A DNA stretch of 64,000 nucleotides from Anadara kagoshimensis (GCA_021292105.1 JACFYK010000021.1:1-64000), one strand, 5' to 3'. Positions 27,136 to 39,731 are shown, numbered from the stretch's first letter. Translations and numbers: made by a program. Notes: a model not told the origin generated them from the sequence alone.

Positions 27136-30100
27136 TCTATGTACACCACCACAGCTAGGTCAGTCCTGCTTCACATCTGTATAGAGTTAATTACTGTGTA
27201 CACCACCACAGCTAGGTCAGTCCTGCTTCACATCTGTATAGAGTTAATTACTGTGTACACCACCACAGCTAGCTCAGCCCTGCTTCACATCTGTATAGAG
27301 TTAATTACTGTGTACACCACCACAACTAGCTCAGCCCTGCTTCACATCTGTATAGAGTTAATTACTGTGTACACCACCACAGCTAGCTCAGCCCTGCTTC
27401 ACATCTGTATAGAGTTAATTACTGTGTACACCACCACAACTAGCTCAGCCCTGCTTCACATCTGTATAGAGTTAATTACTGTGTACACCACCACAGCTAG
27501 GTCAGCCCTGCTTCACATCTGTATAGAGTTAATTACTGTGTACACCACCACAGCTAGCTCAGCCCTGCTTCACATCTGTATAGAGTTAATTACTGTGTAC
27601 ACCACCACAGCTAGGTCAGTCCTGCTTCACACCTGTATAGAGTTAATTACTGTGTACACCACCACAGCTAGCTCAGCCCTGCTTCACATCTGTATAGAGT
27701 TAATTACTGTGTACACCACCACAGCTAGGTCAGTCCTGCTTCACATCTGTATAGAGTTAATTACTGTGTACACCACCACAGCTAGCTCAGCCCTGCTTCA
27801 CATCTGTATAGAGTTAATTACTGTGTACACCACCACAGCTAGGTCAGCCCTGCTTCACGTCTGTATAGAGTTAATTACTGTGTACACCACCACAGCTAGC
27901 TCAGCCCTGCTTCACATCTGTATAGAGTTAATTACTGTGTACACCACCACAGCTAGGTCAGTCCTGCTTCACATCTGTATAGAGTTAATTACTGTGTACA
28001 CCACCACAGCTAGGTCAGCCCTGCTTCACATCTGTATAGAGTTAATTACTGTGTACACCACCACAGCTAGCTCAGCCCTGCTTCACGTCTGTATAGAGTT
28101 AATTACTGTGTACACCACCACAGCTAGCTCAGCCCTGCTTCACATCTGTATAGAGTTAATTACTGTGTACACCACCACAGCTAGGTCAGCCCTGCTTCAC
28201 ATCTGTATAGAGTTAATTACTGTGTACACCAACACAGCTAGCTCAGCCCTGCTTCACATCTGTATAGAGTTAATTACTGTGTACACCACCACAGCTAGGT
28301 CAGCCCTGCTTCACATCTGTGTAGAGTTAATTACTGTGTACACCACCACAGCTAGCTCAGCCCTGCTTCACATCTGTATATAGTTAATTACTGTGTACAC
28401 CACCACAGCTAGCTCAGCCCTGCTTCACATCTGTATAGAGTTAATTACTGTGTACACCACCACAGCTAGGTCAGCCCTGCTTCACATCTGTATAGAGTTA
28501 ATTACTGTGTACACCACCACAGCTAGCTCAGCCCTGCTTCACATCTGTATAGAGTTAATTACTGTGTACACCACCACAGCTAGGTCAGCCCTGCTTCACA
28601 TCTGTGTAGAGTTAATTACTGTGTACACCACCACAGCTAGGTCAGCCCTGCTTCACATCTATATAGAGTTAATTACTGTGTACACCACCACAGCTAGCTC
28701 AGCCCTGCTTCACATCTGTATAGAGTTAATTACTGTGTACACCACCACAGCTAGCTCAGCCCTGCTTCACATCTGTATAGAGTTAATTACTGTGTACACC
28801 ACCACAGCTAGGTCAGCCCTGCTTCACATCTGTATAGAGTTAATTACTGTGTACACCACCACAGCTAGCTCAGCCCTGCTTCACATCTATATAGAGTTAA
28901 TTACTGTGTACACCACCACAGCTAGCTCAGCCCTGCTTCACGTCTGTATAGAGTTAATTACTGTGTACACCACCACAGCTAGCTCAGCCCTGCTTCACAT
29001 CTGTATAGAGTTAATTACTGTGTACACCACCACAGCTAGCTCAGCCTGCTTCACATCTGTATAGAGTTAATTACTGTGTACACCACCACAGCTAGCTCAG
29101 CCCTGCTTCACATCTGTGTAGAGTTAATTACTGTGTACACCACCACAGCTAGGTCAGCCCTGCTTCACATCTGTATAGAGTTAATTACTGTGTACACCAC
29201 CACAGCTAGCTCAGCCCTGCTTCACATCTGTATATAGTTAATTACTGTGTACACCACCACAGCTAGGTCAGCCCTGCTTCACATCTATATAGAGTTAATT
29301 ACTGTGTACACCACCACAGCTAGCTCAGCCCTGCTTCACATCTATATAGAGTTAATTACTGTGTACACCACCACAGCTAGCTCAGCCCTGCTTCACATCT
29401 ATATAGAGTTAATTACTGTGTACACCACCACAGCTAGGTCAGTCCTGCTTCACATCTGTATAGAGTTAATTACTGTGTACACCACCACAGCTAGGTCAGC
29501 CCTGCTTCACGTCTGTATAGAGTTAATTACTGTGTACACCACCACAGCTAGGTCAGCCCTGCTTCACATCTGTGTAGAGTTAATTACTGTGTACACCACC
29601 ACAGCTAGGTCAGCCCTGCTTCACATCTATATAGAGTTAATTACTGTGTACACCACCACAGCTAGGTCTGTCCTGCTTCACATCTGTATAGAGTTAATTA
29701 CTGTGTACACCACCACAGCTAGGTCAGCCCTGCTTCACATCTGTGTAGAGTTAATTACTGTGTACACCACCACAGCTAGGTCAGCCCTGCTTCACATCTA
29801 TATAGAGTTAATTACTGTGTACACCACCACAGCTAGGTCTGTCCTGCTTCACATCTGTATAGAGTTAATTACTGTGTACACCACCACAGCTAGCTCAGCC
29901 CTGCTTCACATCTGTATAGAGTTAATTACTGTGTACACCACCACAGCTAGCTCAGCCCTGCTTCACATCTGTATAGAGTTAATTACTGTGTACACCACCA
30001 CAGCTAGGTCAGCCCTGCTTCACATCTGTATAGAGTTAATTACTGTGTACACCACCACAGCTAGCTCAGCCCTGCTTCACATCTATATAGAGTTAATTAC

Positions 30101-31306
30101 TGTGTACACCACCACAGCTAGCTCAGCCCTGCTTCACATCTGTATAGAGTTAATTACTGTGTACACCACCACAGCTAGCTCAGCCCTGCTTCACATCTGT
30201 ATAGAGTTAATTACTGTGTACACCACCACAGCTAGCTCAGCCCTGCTTCACATCTGTATAGAGTTAATTACTGTGTACACCACCACAGCTAGCTCAGCCC
30301 TGCTTCACATCTGTGTAGAGTTAATTACTGTGTACACCACCACAGCTAGGTCAGCCCTGCTTCACATCTGTATAGAGTTAATTACTGTGTACACCACCAC
30401 AGCTAGCTCAGCCCTGCTTCACATCTGTATATAGTTAATTACTGTGTACACCACCACAGCTAGGTCAGCCCTGCTTCACATCTATATAGAGTTAATTACT
30501 GTGTACACCACCACAGCTAGCTCAGCCCTGCTTCACATCTATATAGAGTTAATTACTGTGTACACCACCACAGCTAGCTCAGCCCTGCTTCACATCTATA
30601 TAGAGTTAATTACTGTGTACACCACCACAGCTAGGTCAGTGCTGCTTCACATCTATATAGAGTTAATTACTGTGTACACCACCACAGCTAGCTCAGCCCT
30701 GCTTCACATCTGTGTAGAGTTAATTACTGTGTACACCACCACAGCTAGGTCAGTGCTGCTTCACATCTGTATAGAGTTAATTACTGTGTACACCACCACA
30801 GCTAGGTCAGCCCTGCTTCACGTCTGTATAGAGTTAATTACTGTGTACACCACCACAGCTAGGTCAGCCCTGCTTCACATCTGTGTAGAGTTAATTACTG
30901 TGTACACCACCACAGCTAGGTCAGCCCTGCTTCACATCTATATAGAGTTAATTACTGTGTACACCACCACAGCTAGGTCTGTCCTGCTTCACGTCTGTAT
31001 AGAATTAATTACTGTGTACACCACCACAGCTAGCTCAGCCCTGCTTCACGTCTGTATAGAGTTAATTACTGTGTACACCACCACAGCTAGCTCAGCCCTG
31101 CTTCACATCTGTATAGAGTTAATTACTGTGTACACCACCACAGCTAGCTCAGCCCTGCTTCACGTCTGTATAGAATTAATTACTGTGTACACCACCACAG
31201 CTAGCTCAGCCCTGCTTCACATCTGTATAGAGTTAATTACTGTGTACACCACCACAGCTAGGTCAGCCCTGCTTCACATCTGTATAGAGTTAATTACTGA
31301 CTACAC
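27136..31306. repeat. 57-bp tandem array (about 73 copies)
   Basis: Unit: TGTACACCACCACAGCTAGC, TCAGCCCTGCTTCACATCTG, TATAGAGTTAATTACTG. Because 57 is 19 codons and one frame of the unit lacks a stop, that frame stays open for blocks of 223-414 codons (period VYTTTASSALLHICIELIT). It is interrupted by TAG variants (GAG to TAG) near 28381, 29235 and 30432 and by a 1-base deletion near 29046. The frequent variants (AGG/AGC, GCC/GTC, ATC/GTC, TGT/TAT, ATA/GTA) nearly all change the amino acid, which argues against protein constraint. I treat it as satellite, not a gene. Confidence 0.95.
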
Positions 31307-32957
31307 ACAGCTGCTCAATTTATAATTTTCTGCAAGTGGGTGGTTTTGAAATTGATGGCAATTGATAAGGTACTTGAGAAAGAGTTGAGTTTAGTGATGG
31401 TGTTTTACAACCCAGTCAAGTTTCTATGACTTAAATATCAAAGGAGTCAGTTCAGGGATGGTGGAGGAATCCAGAGAATACCACTGACTAAGCAAGCAAA
31501 ATGACAAACTTTCTCGCACTAACACTAGGGCCTGTTCGAGTGGGACTGGAACCTAAACAACGACAGAGGCTATGATCTGGTGATGCATGCTTAAGGTCAC
31601 TGGGACACAGAGGTCCCTACTTGTTACAACAGAGGATTGTACCAAGCATTCTGCATTTAGAAAAACCTGTGGTATTTAGATGTAATCATTTGATAGATGT
31701 CCCATGATATTGGGCAAATCAAGACAAGTAATATCTTGTCACATTGCCCTTAGATTTAGTGTAAAATTCTGCAAACAGACACATAAGTGAATTAATCTTA
31801 GCCAAGACTGAAAAATGACAATTGGATTGCCTATCTTTTAAGTATGATATACCCCTTGAATCAACATTAATAATTTGAGTTATTTAAGCGTTTGGTGGAC
31901 AGATTGGTAAGGTATGGGTTAAATTTATATTTTGATTGACTAGAAATTATATAGGTTGAAAAAGATACTGACTGTAAATGCTGAAAATGTCAGATGACAA
32001 ATACAGGCCCCTGCCTGTTCCATTGACATTAGAATTCTAGCATCAAATGGCAGTCCTGTGTGAGCCAAACATGGCTCATATTCTTCAATAATGGTGCATG
32101 TTGCAATATAAATCTATGACGAAATGGAGTGCATCAGTCAGCATTTTTAAATATTTTGAATGATGCCAAGATCTACCTACCTCCAGCAGTATAAAAAAAT
32201 CATGGAAGTGCAGACAAAGTTTCCTTATTGAGACCAGATGACTATATCCATTCAGACCAATGTAATGACACTACTATAACACATTGGGACTACTCTGGTG
32301 TCCCTTAAAGAATATTATTAATGAACACACAGAATATCAAAATGTTAATGAAACTTACATATTTCAAAACTGGAGGGTTGCTACATCCATAATATTTTTT
32401 ACAACAGTTGAACTGTTTTGGTCAAATTAATCATGACATTAGTTTGTGAATTGTAATGGGCCCGGGGTGGACTATTGTTTAGGCTTTGCATGGTTAATTT
32501 TTACCATGTATGTAGTGTATAAATTTACATTTTGTCTTGAATTAACTTCAACAGTACGTGTTGGTTTGGCGACGACAATTATTTTTTGGCGAGGTGTGTG
32601 CCCAAAACGAGCGGTATATCTTGTATTAACTTCGCTTTGGACATCTTGCATTGTGTAGGCGTGTGTTGAAGTGGAAAATGGCAACTAAATCGGATAGAAA
32701 ATATCTCGGAGATCAACTTTTATTCGATATTGGTGTGTTTTTAAAACAATTCTAGCACACAGCATTTTATGTTAAATAAAAACCTAAATTCCGTTGTGAC
32801 AACTGCAGATCTTCGAATATTCCCGGCGCCTAAACTGCTGAACAGACTTGTTTACACGTAACATCACAACCGGAAGTGGCACTGTGGAACTTTTGGTTGA
32901 TGACGTAGACATTTTTTATCTCCAAAGATAAGAGAGCGCGTAACCCGGAACATCCGT
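31307..32957. other. 1.65 kb without a supported gene
   Basis: A mixed-composition region after the 57-bp array. Two 70-codon frames on opposite strands overlap at 32446-32684 and neither shows a known domain. I see no SINE or inverted-repeat element here. Confidence 0.5.
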
Positions 32958-33614
32958 ATTAAGGTCGAGCCCCAAAAGGTAGGACTAATATGGGTGGCGG
33001 TAGTGCGACTGTGCGAGTGACATTATTTGAGCGGTGGCCTGGAGTTGTACCCTTGGTCACGATCACTGGGAGACTTGCTAATTCCTTTGATATTTAATAT
33101 AAAACTTTAAGTAAAAAATCTAAAAATCCAAAAGCTCAAAAACTAACACTATTTTGGATATATCACTTTTTAGATTTTTGGTCAAAAACCTAAAATTCTA
33201 AAAACTCAAAAAGATTTTGGATATTTGGCGATAGTTTTAAAGATAAAATTTCAAATATCTGAAGTTCTAAAACTTCTAAGAATTTAAATTGCCAAGTGTT
33301 ACACAGACCATACACAAGTTGACCGTCTTACGACATGATTCTTTTTTGTCCGACAGACAACAGTGACCTAGCACCAAGACAAAATCGTATGTAGCCTACG
33401 TCATAGGCTTCCGTGACGCATATTACGTCATCGGTGTAAATGACGTCATGTGAGCTTACATACGTCACCAACGTAAAATAAACGTAACCGACCAGCGTAA
33501 ATATGAATGACAATTATTAACACATTATATCTTGAAATTGAATGTAAACCATTTGTCGCTTTGGTACTGAACCCCTAAACGACAAATATTTCGCCTTGGG
33601 AGTAAAAGGGTTAA
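32958..33614. repeat. TTAA-flanked dispersed repeat, copy 1
   Basis: Begins TTAAGGTCGAGCCCCAAAAG and ends GGGAGTAAAAGGGTTAA. The same roughly 660-700-bp sequence, with the same TTAA at both ends, is repeated in direct orientation at 38884-39589. The inner end read outward starts CCCTTTTACTCCC after TTAA, as in piggyBac- or Kolobok-type elements that duplicate TTAA; that class is inference. A 61-codon minus-strand frame (33328-33513) is present in both copies, but all differences between them change the residue, so it is not a constrained gene. Several ACGTCA motifs lie inside. Confidence 0.75.
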
Positions 33615-33718
33615 CTCTTGCTGCCAAATCAATTTTTAGCGCAACGTTGGTAGTGCCAAATGCAAGTTCACAATGCAAACTGATATGACGTCAACAATAT
33701 AATATGACGTCATTAGTT

Positions 33719-33898
33719 AATGGGGTTCGCCGCTGTACCACGTGATACCTTCTAACGTGTCTGTGAAACGCTTGTTTCCAATGGACACGGAATCGCACAA
33801 TATGAAGTTTTCTCGTAAAAGCGACGTTTTTCCGGGAATTTGTGACGTTGACGTTTTCAAAAATGTTCCGCACAAACGTTAACCCTTTTACTCCCAGA
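33719..33898. mobile_element. Left portion of a TGGGGTTCGCCGC MITE ending at a TTAACCC junction
   Basis: TGGGGTTCGCCGCTGTACCA, then ACGTGATACC, matches the left end of the complete MITE at 42844-43046, and the match continues to CCGCACAAACG. There the complete copy reads TTATGAAG, while this one reads TTAACCCTTTTACTCCCA, the reverse end of the TTAA-flanked repeat. The copy thus lacks its right end. Confidence 0.75.
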
Positions 33899-34223
33899 CG
33901 TTCAAATTATTGACGCTGTGCAAACCCAAAGGCAACGACAGAAACATGACGTCAGTTCCCACAGTATTATGACGTCGTATTCATCTGTGCACATAGAACT
34001 CGGATAATACCAAATTCATTGATAAATTTTGGAATATTACAACAAATTAATTACTGAACCGATTTTTATGAAATTTCCATTGTGACAATCTTTAATTGAA
34101 TAACATTTTCATAATAAAAACATTTAATAATAAAATAAACAAAACCGTTTCAAGTTCTTAAGTGTTTTTTTTATTTTTAGATTATTGAATCGAAATTTTG
34201 ATTGATCGTGACTAACGGTAACC

Positions 34224-34777
34224 CTGGGGCATCGGGCGCAGGACATTTGAGCGAAAATTAAAAAAAACTCATAGTGGACTTTTGAGCGACGACTTTAGCA
34301 GACATTTGAGCAACATTTTAAACATTATGGACGTTTGAGCGATAGTTTAAATCTACTTTCTGCTTTAGTGTAAAGGGAAAATGCGAAAATTTCAGAGAAA
34401 TATGCAAAAAGTGAAGTCGATCGCAACAGATTTACATGTATCCTGGAATTTAAATCTGGCTAAAATTTATGTTATTTCAATGCTTTATCCTGCTTTATCC
34501 TGTTTTACCAAGTTTTAACAGTTTTATGAATTGTAGTGCTAGACTGTTAATGGATTTTAAAAAAATTTTAAATGGTGCTTTTCAAAAACTTTATCTCTGC
34601 TCAAAATCCTACATCCATATATTCTTGGACAAGAAAAAATGTCGCTCAAATGTCAACCATATAAGAAATTTCGCTCAAATGGGTTAAAATTTTGTCGCTC
34701 AAATGTCCATTACTTTGACGCTCAAACGTCCGTTTATTTTCGTCCTATGCTTTCGCTCAAATGTCCAACGCTGGGGC
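34224..34777. mobile_element. Foldback element with GGACATTTGAGCGA arms
   Basis: The left arm carries four copies of GGACATTTGAGCGA or close variants (from 34241). The right arm carries five copies of the complement TCGCTCAAATGTCC or variants (about 34637-34766). CTGGGGC is present just outside both ends (34224-34230 and 34771-34777) and may be a 7-bp target duplication. The interior is AT-rich; the 72-codon frame inside has no recognisable domain. No transposase, so non-autonomous. Confidence 0.8.
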
Positions 34778-35094
34778 CATTATTCGAAAAGTGTAAGCTG
34801 CTTTTGCTCTCGCGCTAGATTTTTACATTATTTCTGTAATATTTTGTAATGAAATTTTATACACTTATCGGGCATGGGTATTCTTATAAACTTTTTAGGA
34901 TTCTATTATTTTCAGAGTGAATTTTACGTTTGGGAAATTTAAAAAAAAAAATTTTAAAAGCATAATCATGTATTCTGTAAAACACCCAGAAACATCAATT
35001 GATTGAATGGATAAGATTTCACATCCAAGTCAATAATATTTTACTTACATGGCGGCGTCACCAGCTATAGATAAATTGACAGAAATTTTTACCT
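34778..35094. other. No feature seen
   Basis: AT-rich sequence between a foldback element and a SINE; no ORF, exon or repeat recognised. Confidence 0.45.
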
Positions 35095-35285
35095 TTGCAG
35101 TGCGCTGAGGGCAATGTGCAGGGAGGGTTCTTCGGGTAGATACCACGCCTGACTTTATACCGGCATAGGTTTTAAGGTCTCTTCAGAGGACCAGGTGACT
35201 TAAATTTCTCATCGCCAAGTACTTGGCGGAAGACTCCGGGTGTGGTTCGAACCCACGACCTCTCACATACGAAGCAAAAATTTCA
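35095..35285 (-). mobile_element. tRNA-headed SINE fragment, minus strand
   Basis: The complement gives GTGAGAGGTCGTGGGTTCGAACCACACC, containing a near-perfect B box (GGGTTCGAACC). A G/C-richer body follows that contains CACCTGGTCCTCTGAAGAG. The A-box side near 35270 is poor, so it is a truncated or diverged SINE and not a tRNA gene. Confidence 0.65.
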
Positions 35286-35609
35286 GCCAGACAGAATATC
35301 TTTATTGGAAAAAGTAAAGGTATCGCAGCATAAACTTGTAGATTTTTATTAACTTAGTCTTTCGAAAAAACACAGAATTATTATGCACACACAGTATGTT
35401 TCACACCAATCAAGACAATGTGTAAATGAATGTTCAGTGAAACTGTACAGTAGCAATTTTTTTTACCATGAAGCGAGAAATGAATGAAAATGGATATGTT
35501 TAATACAGTAAGCGAGTACTTTTAATTAAAGATTAAGCATATACTGTAATATCTTGAACAAGCTTTATGAAAACAATGGAAATTGTATACCATTTCAAAA
35601 AATCGCTAT

Positions 35610-35745
35610 ATATATACCTGCATGCATTCGACAGTAACTTACTGTGAGGGTACTTGAACACGAGAGAATCAACAAAACACCCCGACGGGTCGCGGAAAAC
35701 GCATAAATTCTCCAGTATGTTGTAATTTCTATTGAAACACAATCT
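35610..35745 (-). repeat. Dispersed repeat family B, copy 2
   Basis: Its complement contains TGTGTTTCAATAGAAATTAC, CTGGAGAATTTATGCG and CGGGGTGTTTTGTTGA, matching 18035-18150. Confidence 0.65.
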
Positions 35746-37123
35746 TCAAGGCAACATATAAAATATCCGATATTTCTTTGTCTAGATAGCTCAAAATTAA
35801 ACCAAAATAATTCAATTTTGTCTCAAAAAAGGGAATAGAAACGTTTATATTGTGAAAGTAAAACAACGTTTATTTTTGCTGAGTTTGTCGACAATCATAA
35901 TATTTCACAAATTCATTTAGTAAATTGCTCGTTCCCGGTATGCTGACATGTGTAAGGATGGGGTCCGAACCCTTCCCGAATTAGACCAAGACTTGAAAAT
36001 ACGTAGGTAGTGGTTGTCCTATTTTTCTAGTTCTTTATTACTCTGAAAACCACCGGAGGTGGTACCCGAGGTTTATATACATAATTATACATAATATGGC
36101 GATTGATACAATGTATAGAATATAACACAATAATATAACATTATACCATAAAGTAATAGAATATAGCACAACGCTATCATATAAACTATATACATATAGT
36201 GTTTTAGAATACTTTACCAGAGAATTAACATAAAACTAGAAAAACCGTGAGCTACAAGCTCACAAAAATACCACCCCCGCTCCCCCCCCCACATAAAAAA
36301 TCTATCGGATTATAGGAGGTGCACATCTACGTTATATCACAAAGATGTTGTGAAAGATTCATGAAAATCCATTGAAGGATTTAGGAGTTGCGGATAAGAG
36401 ATAGGTACCCTAAGGTGTAACGGAAGGACGGACACCCCTATCACTATATACCCCCCCACTTTTTAAGCAGGGGGGGGGGTTATGGTAATGGTATGTGTTT
36501 GAATAATAAGCAGAGCAGTACGACGAGTAATTGGGAAATATCCCCACCAACAAGTACAAACTGCAGTTCTTATTATCCAAAACAATTTGTCCATTTTTAT
36601 TAACCAAAAAATTACCTCTTGTATATTAGCTGTAAAATTTTTTAGACCCTCCTTTCATTCACCCAATCGGTCAATGATAAATTTAAATCTGTGGTATCTG
36701 TAGTAAAATATCTTTTGGTGCCAACCACATCTTGACACGCAATGCTTATAGCCATTGCCATCTATCCTAGTGATCTTGAACTGATTCTCTTGTACCTCAA
36801 ATATGCCGCCAAGGAAAGGCTACATTTGATAAAATATGATCTACCAGTATAGACAACAGAAAAGCTTACGAATTTATAAAATTTAATTTTGAAAGTTTTC
36901 TCAAATGTTATACTGTAATAAGTCGCATGTCATTTTAAACATTGAAAGCTCGCTAACTTTTTGCATAATGTTATTAAATACTAGAGGAATTTAGAGAAAA
37001 CGAAGGATAAATGGTGAATTCATGACCATTCGCTCTGATTTACCATGTTCAACAAACGAATAAATGACTTAGGCTTATGTTTTCAAAAACGCAATAGATA
37101 AACAATTATTGCATTACTTAGTG
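35746..37123. other. No gene; repeat-like C/G patches
   Basis: A C-rich run near 36275-36291 and facing C and G runs at 36451-36480 (CCCCCCCACTTTTTAAGCAGGGGGGGGGG) sit around GGAAGGACGGACACCCC. I suspect a dispersed repeat of the type common in mollusc genomes but have no second copy in the window. The rest is AT-rich without ORFs. Confidence 0.45.
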
Positions 37124-37316
37124 TGTCATATGCCATTTTTGAATGTATTTTATGATTAAATTCAAAACCCAAAACTTAGAAATTTCATTCAAAATTATAA
37201 AATAAATCTTATTCACATATTGTATGTGATTACTGATTTTGTTTCTAATTTCGAATGAAATTTCTAAGTTTGGGGTTTTGTATTTTATGATTAAATTCAA
37301 AAAATGGTATATGACA
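37124..37316. mobile_element. 193-bp hairpin MITE
   Basis: TGTCATATGCCATTTTTGAA at the left faces a near-exact complement at the right (TTCAAAAAATGGTATATGACA). The arms continue through ACTTAGAAATTTCATTC (37176) and its complement at about 37254, leaving a loop of about 60 bp. No ORF. Confidence 0.75.
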
Positions 37317-37675
37317 AGTGAGATCTATTTACATATTGCAATCGCAGGACAATAAGTAAGTAGGCAAGTTTTTTTTAATTAAAATAACTTGTGCATAACA
37401 TCTCAATAATTTTAGATAATTCCTCTTAGGTTAGACCCAACTCCCGACCGCTTCAGAAATGTACGGTTTGATTGAACTTCCGTACCACACTCATAGTGTA
37501 TCAATAGATAGCGTCAAGATTTACATTCATCGATACATAAAACAATGTGATACCTGCACTCATACTTATATTGTGTACATATGTACACTAGCTCTTTTTT
37601 GGGGGGTTAGATTTTACTAGATAACCTATGTGGATATAATAGGTATCCAAGTCACTGAAGAATTGAACCCAGAGA

Positions 37676-37870
37676 TTGATTGGTTGGTCGAATGTTGCTT
37701 AACGTCACATCGGCAATTTTCAGCTTTTTGCGACAAGAACTATTTTATTAATCTCTATAGATAAATTTTGTGTATGCATGTGAAATGCGAGTGTGTTGGA
37801 TTGTCTCAGTGCCTTGTACTGGCGCGCTCAGGGCGACTTTAAAGTGCTAGTTCACCATGTCGAAGAAACG
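37676..37870 (-). mobile_element. SINE 3' part, minus strand
   Basis: The complement ends in GATGTGACGTTAAGCAACAT followed by TCGACCAACCAATC, the tail type of molluscan SINEs. The body shares GAGTGT and CGC-rich pieces with the SINE at 16436. No clear pol III boxes, so it is 5'-truncated or diverged. Confidence 0.6.
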
Positions 37871-38574
37871 GTTCGCTCCTCATTAATATTCATATCCTTT
37901 TTGGTCACATGATCGCAAATCTTTGTTCCCGGGAAGATATGAAAACCAGAGGCGTAAAATACATCTAGATCACCAAATAAGTTAGTTTGACAGTCTAGCC
38001 CCTTCTTTGACTACCCTATAAATTGATAACCAGTGTCTTTATGCATTTTGCTATCGAATTTATTCTATTCTGAAAGTGTAAATGTTGGTTTCAGCGTTTT
38101 CCCCTAAAGTTTCAAAATTCTTCACTTTTTCGATTTTTGTTATTTTTGATATCAGAAGGAACCCTTAAATTGAAAGCTACGGTGGAAACGTTGGCATGTG
38201 ACGGATAAAATTTACCAGGTCTCCATGATCAGAGCGATTAATCGACAGGGATCATGTGGTTATCATTTGAAAAATAGAGCCAAAGTTAGCAGAATTTGCA
38301 ATTTTGTCAAAACTGAATATCTGTTACATAGCTATTCATAGAATGACGTCGCTTCGTAAATTGAAAGTTAAAAGGAACCTTGAAAATTTAAAATATTTTT
38401 ATAAAAACAAGACTATGGTTTTTGTACCGATTTAGGGTTAAATAATATAGCAAATATTTGTTCCGCCACTTGGTGCAAGATCTGTATGGCGCCAAATTTA
38501 AATTATATACTATAACGAGTCATTAAGAAAAATGGTTAATCAACATCAAATATGGCGGATATGCAAATTGGATA
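37871..38574. other. No feature seen
   Basis: No ORF, exon or internal repeat recognised between two SINE pieces. Confidence 0.45.
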
Positions 38575-38810
38575 AGTGAACTCTTTCTTCGGTATGCAGA
38601 GTCAGTACACCGCAGACAATCGTACCTCTCCTCCGAACCATTATACTGATGCCAAATGAACCAGTAAAGGCCAACGGCAAGAAAAATTCACTTTCCCACA
38701 TGTGGTTTGAAGCGGGACTCACAGCGGTGAGAGACCCTGGATTTGAAGACTGACGTCTTATCCATTACACCACCGTGGACTCTCCCGAACCTGGAGAGTA
38801 AACCCAGGTT
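38575..38810 (-). mobile_element. tRNA-headed SINE, minus strand
   Basis: The complement starts GTCCACGGTGGTGTAATGGATAAGACGTC. It contains an A-box-like TGGTGTAATGGATAAG and, after about 30 bases, a weak B-box-like GTCCCGCTTCAAACC. The rest is a G/C-mixed body. The head resembles a tRNA with a TGG-TGTAATGG D-arm; the anticodon arm is not intact. Confidence 0.6.
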
Positions 38811-38883
38811 TTCCGATAGGTCATTTCCACGTCTAAATATCCCAGGAACTTTATTTCTTTATTTTAAAATAAATAAATAAATC

Positions 38884-39589
38884 CAATTAAGGTCGAGCCC
38901 CAAAAGGTAGGACTTCTATAGGTGCGGTAGTGCGAGTGACATTTTTCGAGTGGTGGCCTGAAGTTGTACCCTTGGTTACGATCACTGGGGGACTCGCTAA
39001 TTCCTTTGATATTTAATATAAAACTGTGAGTAAAAATCTAAAAATCCAAAAGCTCAAAAACTAACACTATTTTGAATAAATGCATTTTTAGATTTTTGAC
39101 GGTCAAAAACCTAAATTCTAAAAACTCAAAAAGATTTTGGATATTTGGTATTTTAGGTTTTAAGTTAAAATTTTAAATACTAGTATCTGAAGTTCTAAAA
39201 CTTCTGAGAATTTTAAATTGTTAAGTGTTACACAGACCATACACAAGTTGACCGTCTTACGACATGACTCTTTCTTGTCCGACAGAAAACAGTGACCTAG
39301 CACCAAGACAAAATCGTTTGTAGCCTACGTCATAGGTTTCCGTGACGCATATTACGTCATCGGCGTAAATGACGTCATGTGAGCTTACATACGTCACCAA
39401 CGTAAAATAAACGTAACCGACCAGCCTAAATATGAATGACAATTATAAACACTATATCTTGAAATTGAATGTAAACCAATTAAACGACATATTTGTCGCT
39501 TTGGTACTGAACCCCTAAACGACAAATATGTCGCTTTGGTACTGAACCCCTAAACGACAAATATGTCGCCTTGGGAGTAAAAGGGTTAA
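38884..39589. repeat. TTAA-flanked dispersed repeat, copy 2
   Basis: Direct-orientation copy of 32958-33614, again bounded by TTAA. It differs by point changes and by an extra tandem of a roughly 36-bp block containing CGACAAATATGTCG near 39480-39565, which copy 1 has once. Immediately to its right, 39591-39628 (GAGGTATTGATGACG...GCGGCGAACCCCA) is the right end of the same MITE whose left end lies at 33719. Confidence 0.75.
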
Positions 39590-39731
39590 GAGGTATTGAT
39601 GACGCGGTGCGGCGGCGAACCCCATTGTAGAGTATAATCTTAATTGTCAACATTTTGATTTTTGTTAATTTTGCAAAAAATTATAAGTGTATCTTCGTCT
39701 TTTATCTAAGAGTTGTCAACCATTCTGTTGA

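Noticed and set aside
27139-31325. A giant repeat protein of about 1300 residues
   Set aside because: The unit is 19 codons, so one open frame is automatic. Variants are almost all amino-acid changing, stops recur and there is no start context or splice site.
32446-32684. Overlapping 70-residue proteins on opposite strands
   Set aside because: Neither has a recognisable domain, and mutual overlap is expected by chance in a short stop-poor stretch.
16720-38810. tRNA genes at the A/B-box pairs
   Set aside because: Cloverleaf arms do not pair, and each is followed by a SINE body and tail.
33328-39442. A 61-residue minus-strand protein conserved in both TTAA-flanked repeats
   Set aside because: The seven differences I counted between the copies all change the residue, so there is no sign of purifying selection.
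32958-39589. An LTR retrotransposon with roughly 660-bp terminal repeats
   Set aside because: The 5.3 kb between the direct copies has no gag or pol frames and is filled with unrelated SINEs and foldback elements; each copy has its own TTAA ends.
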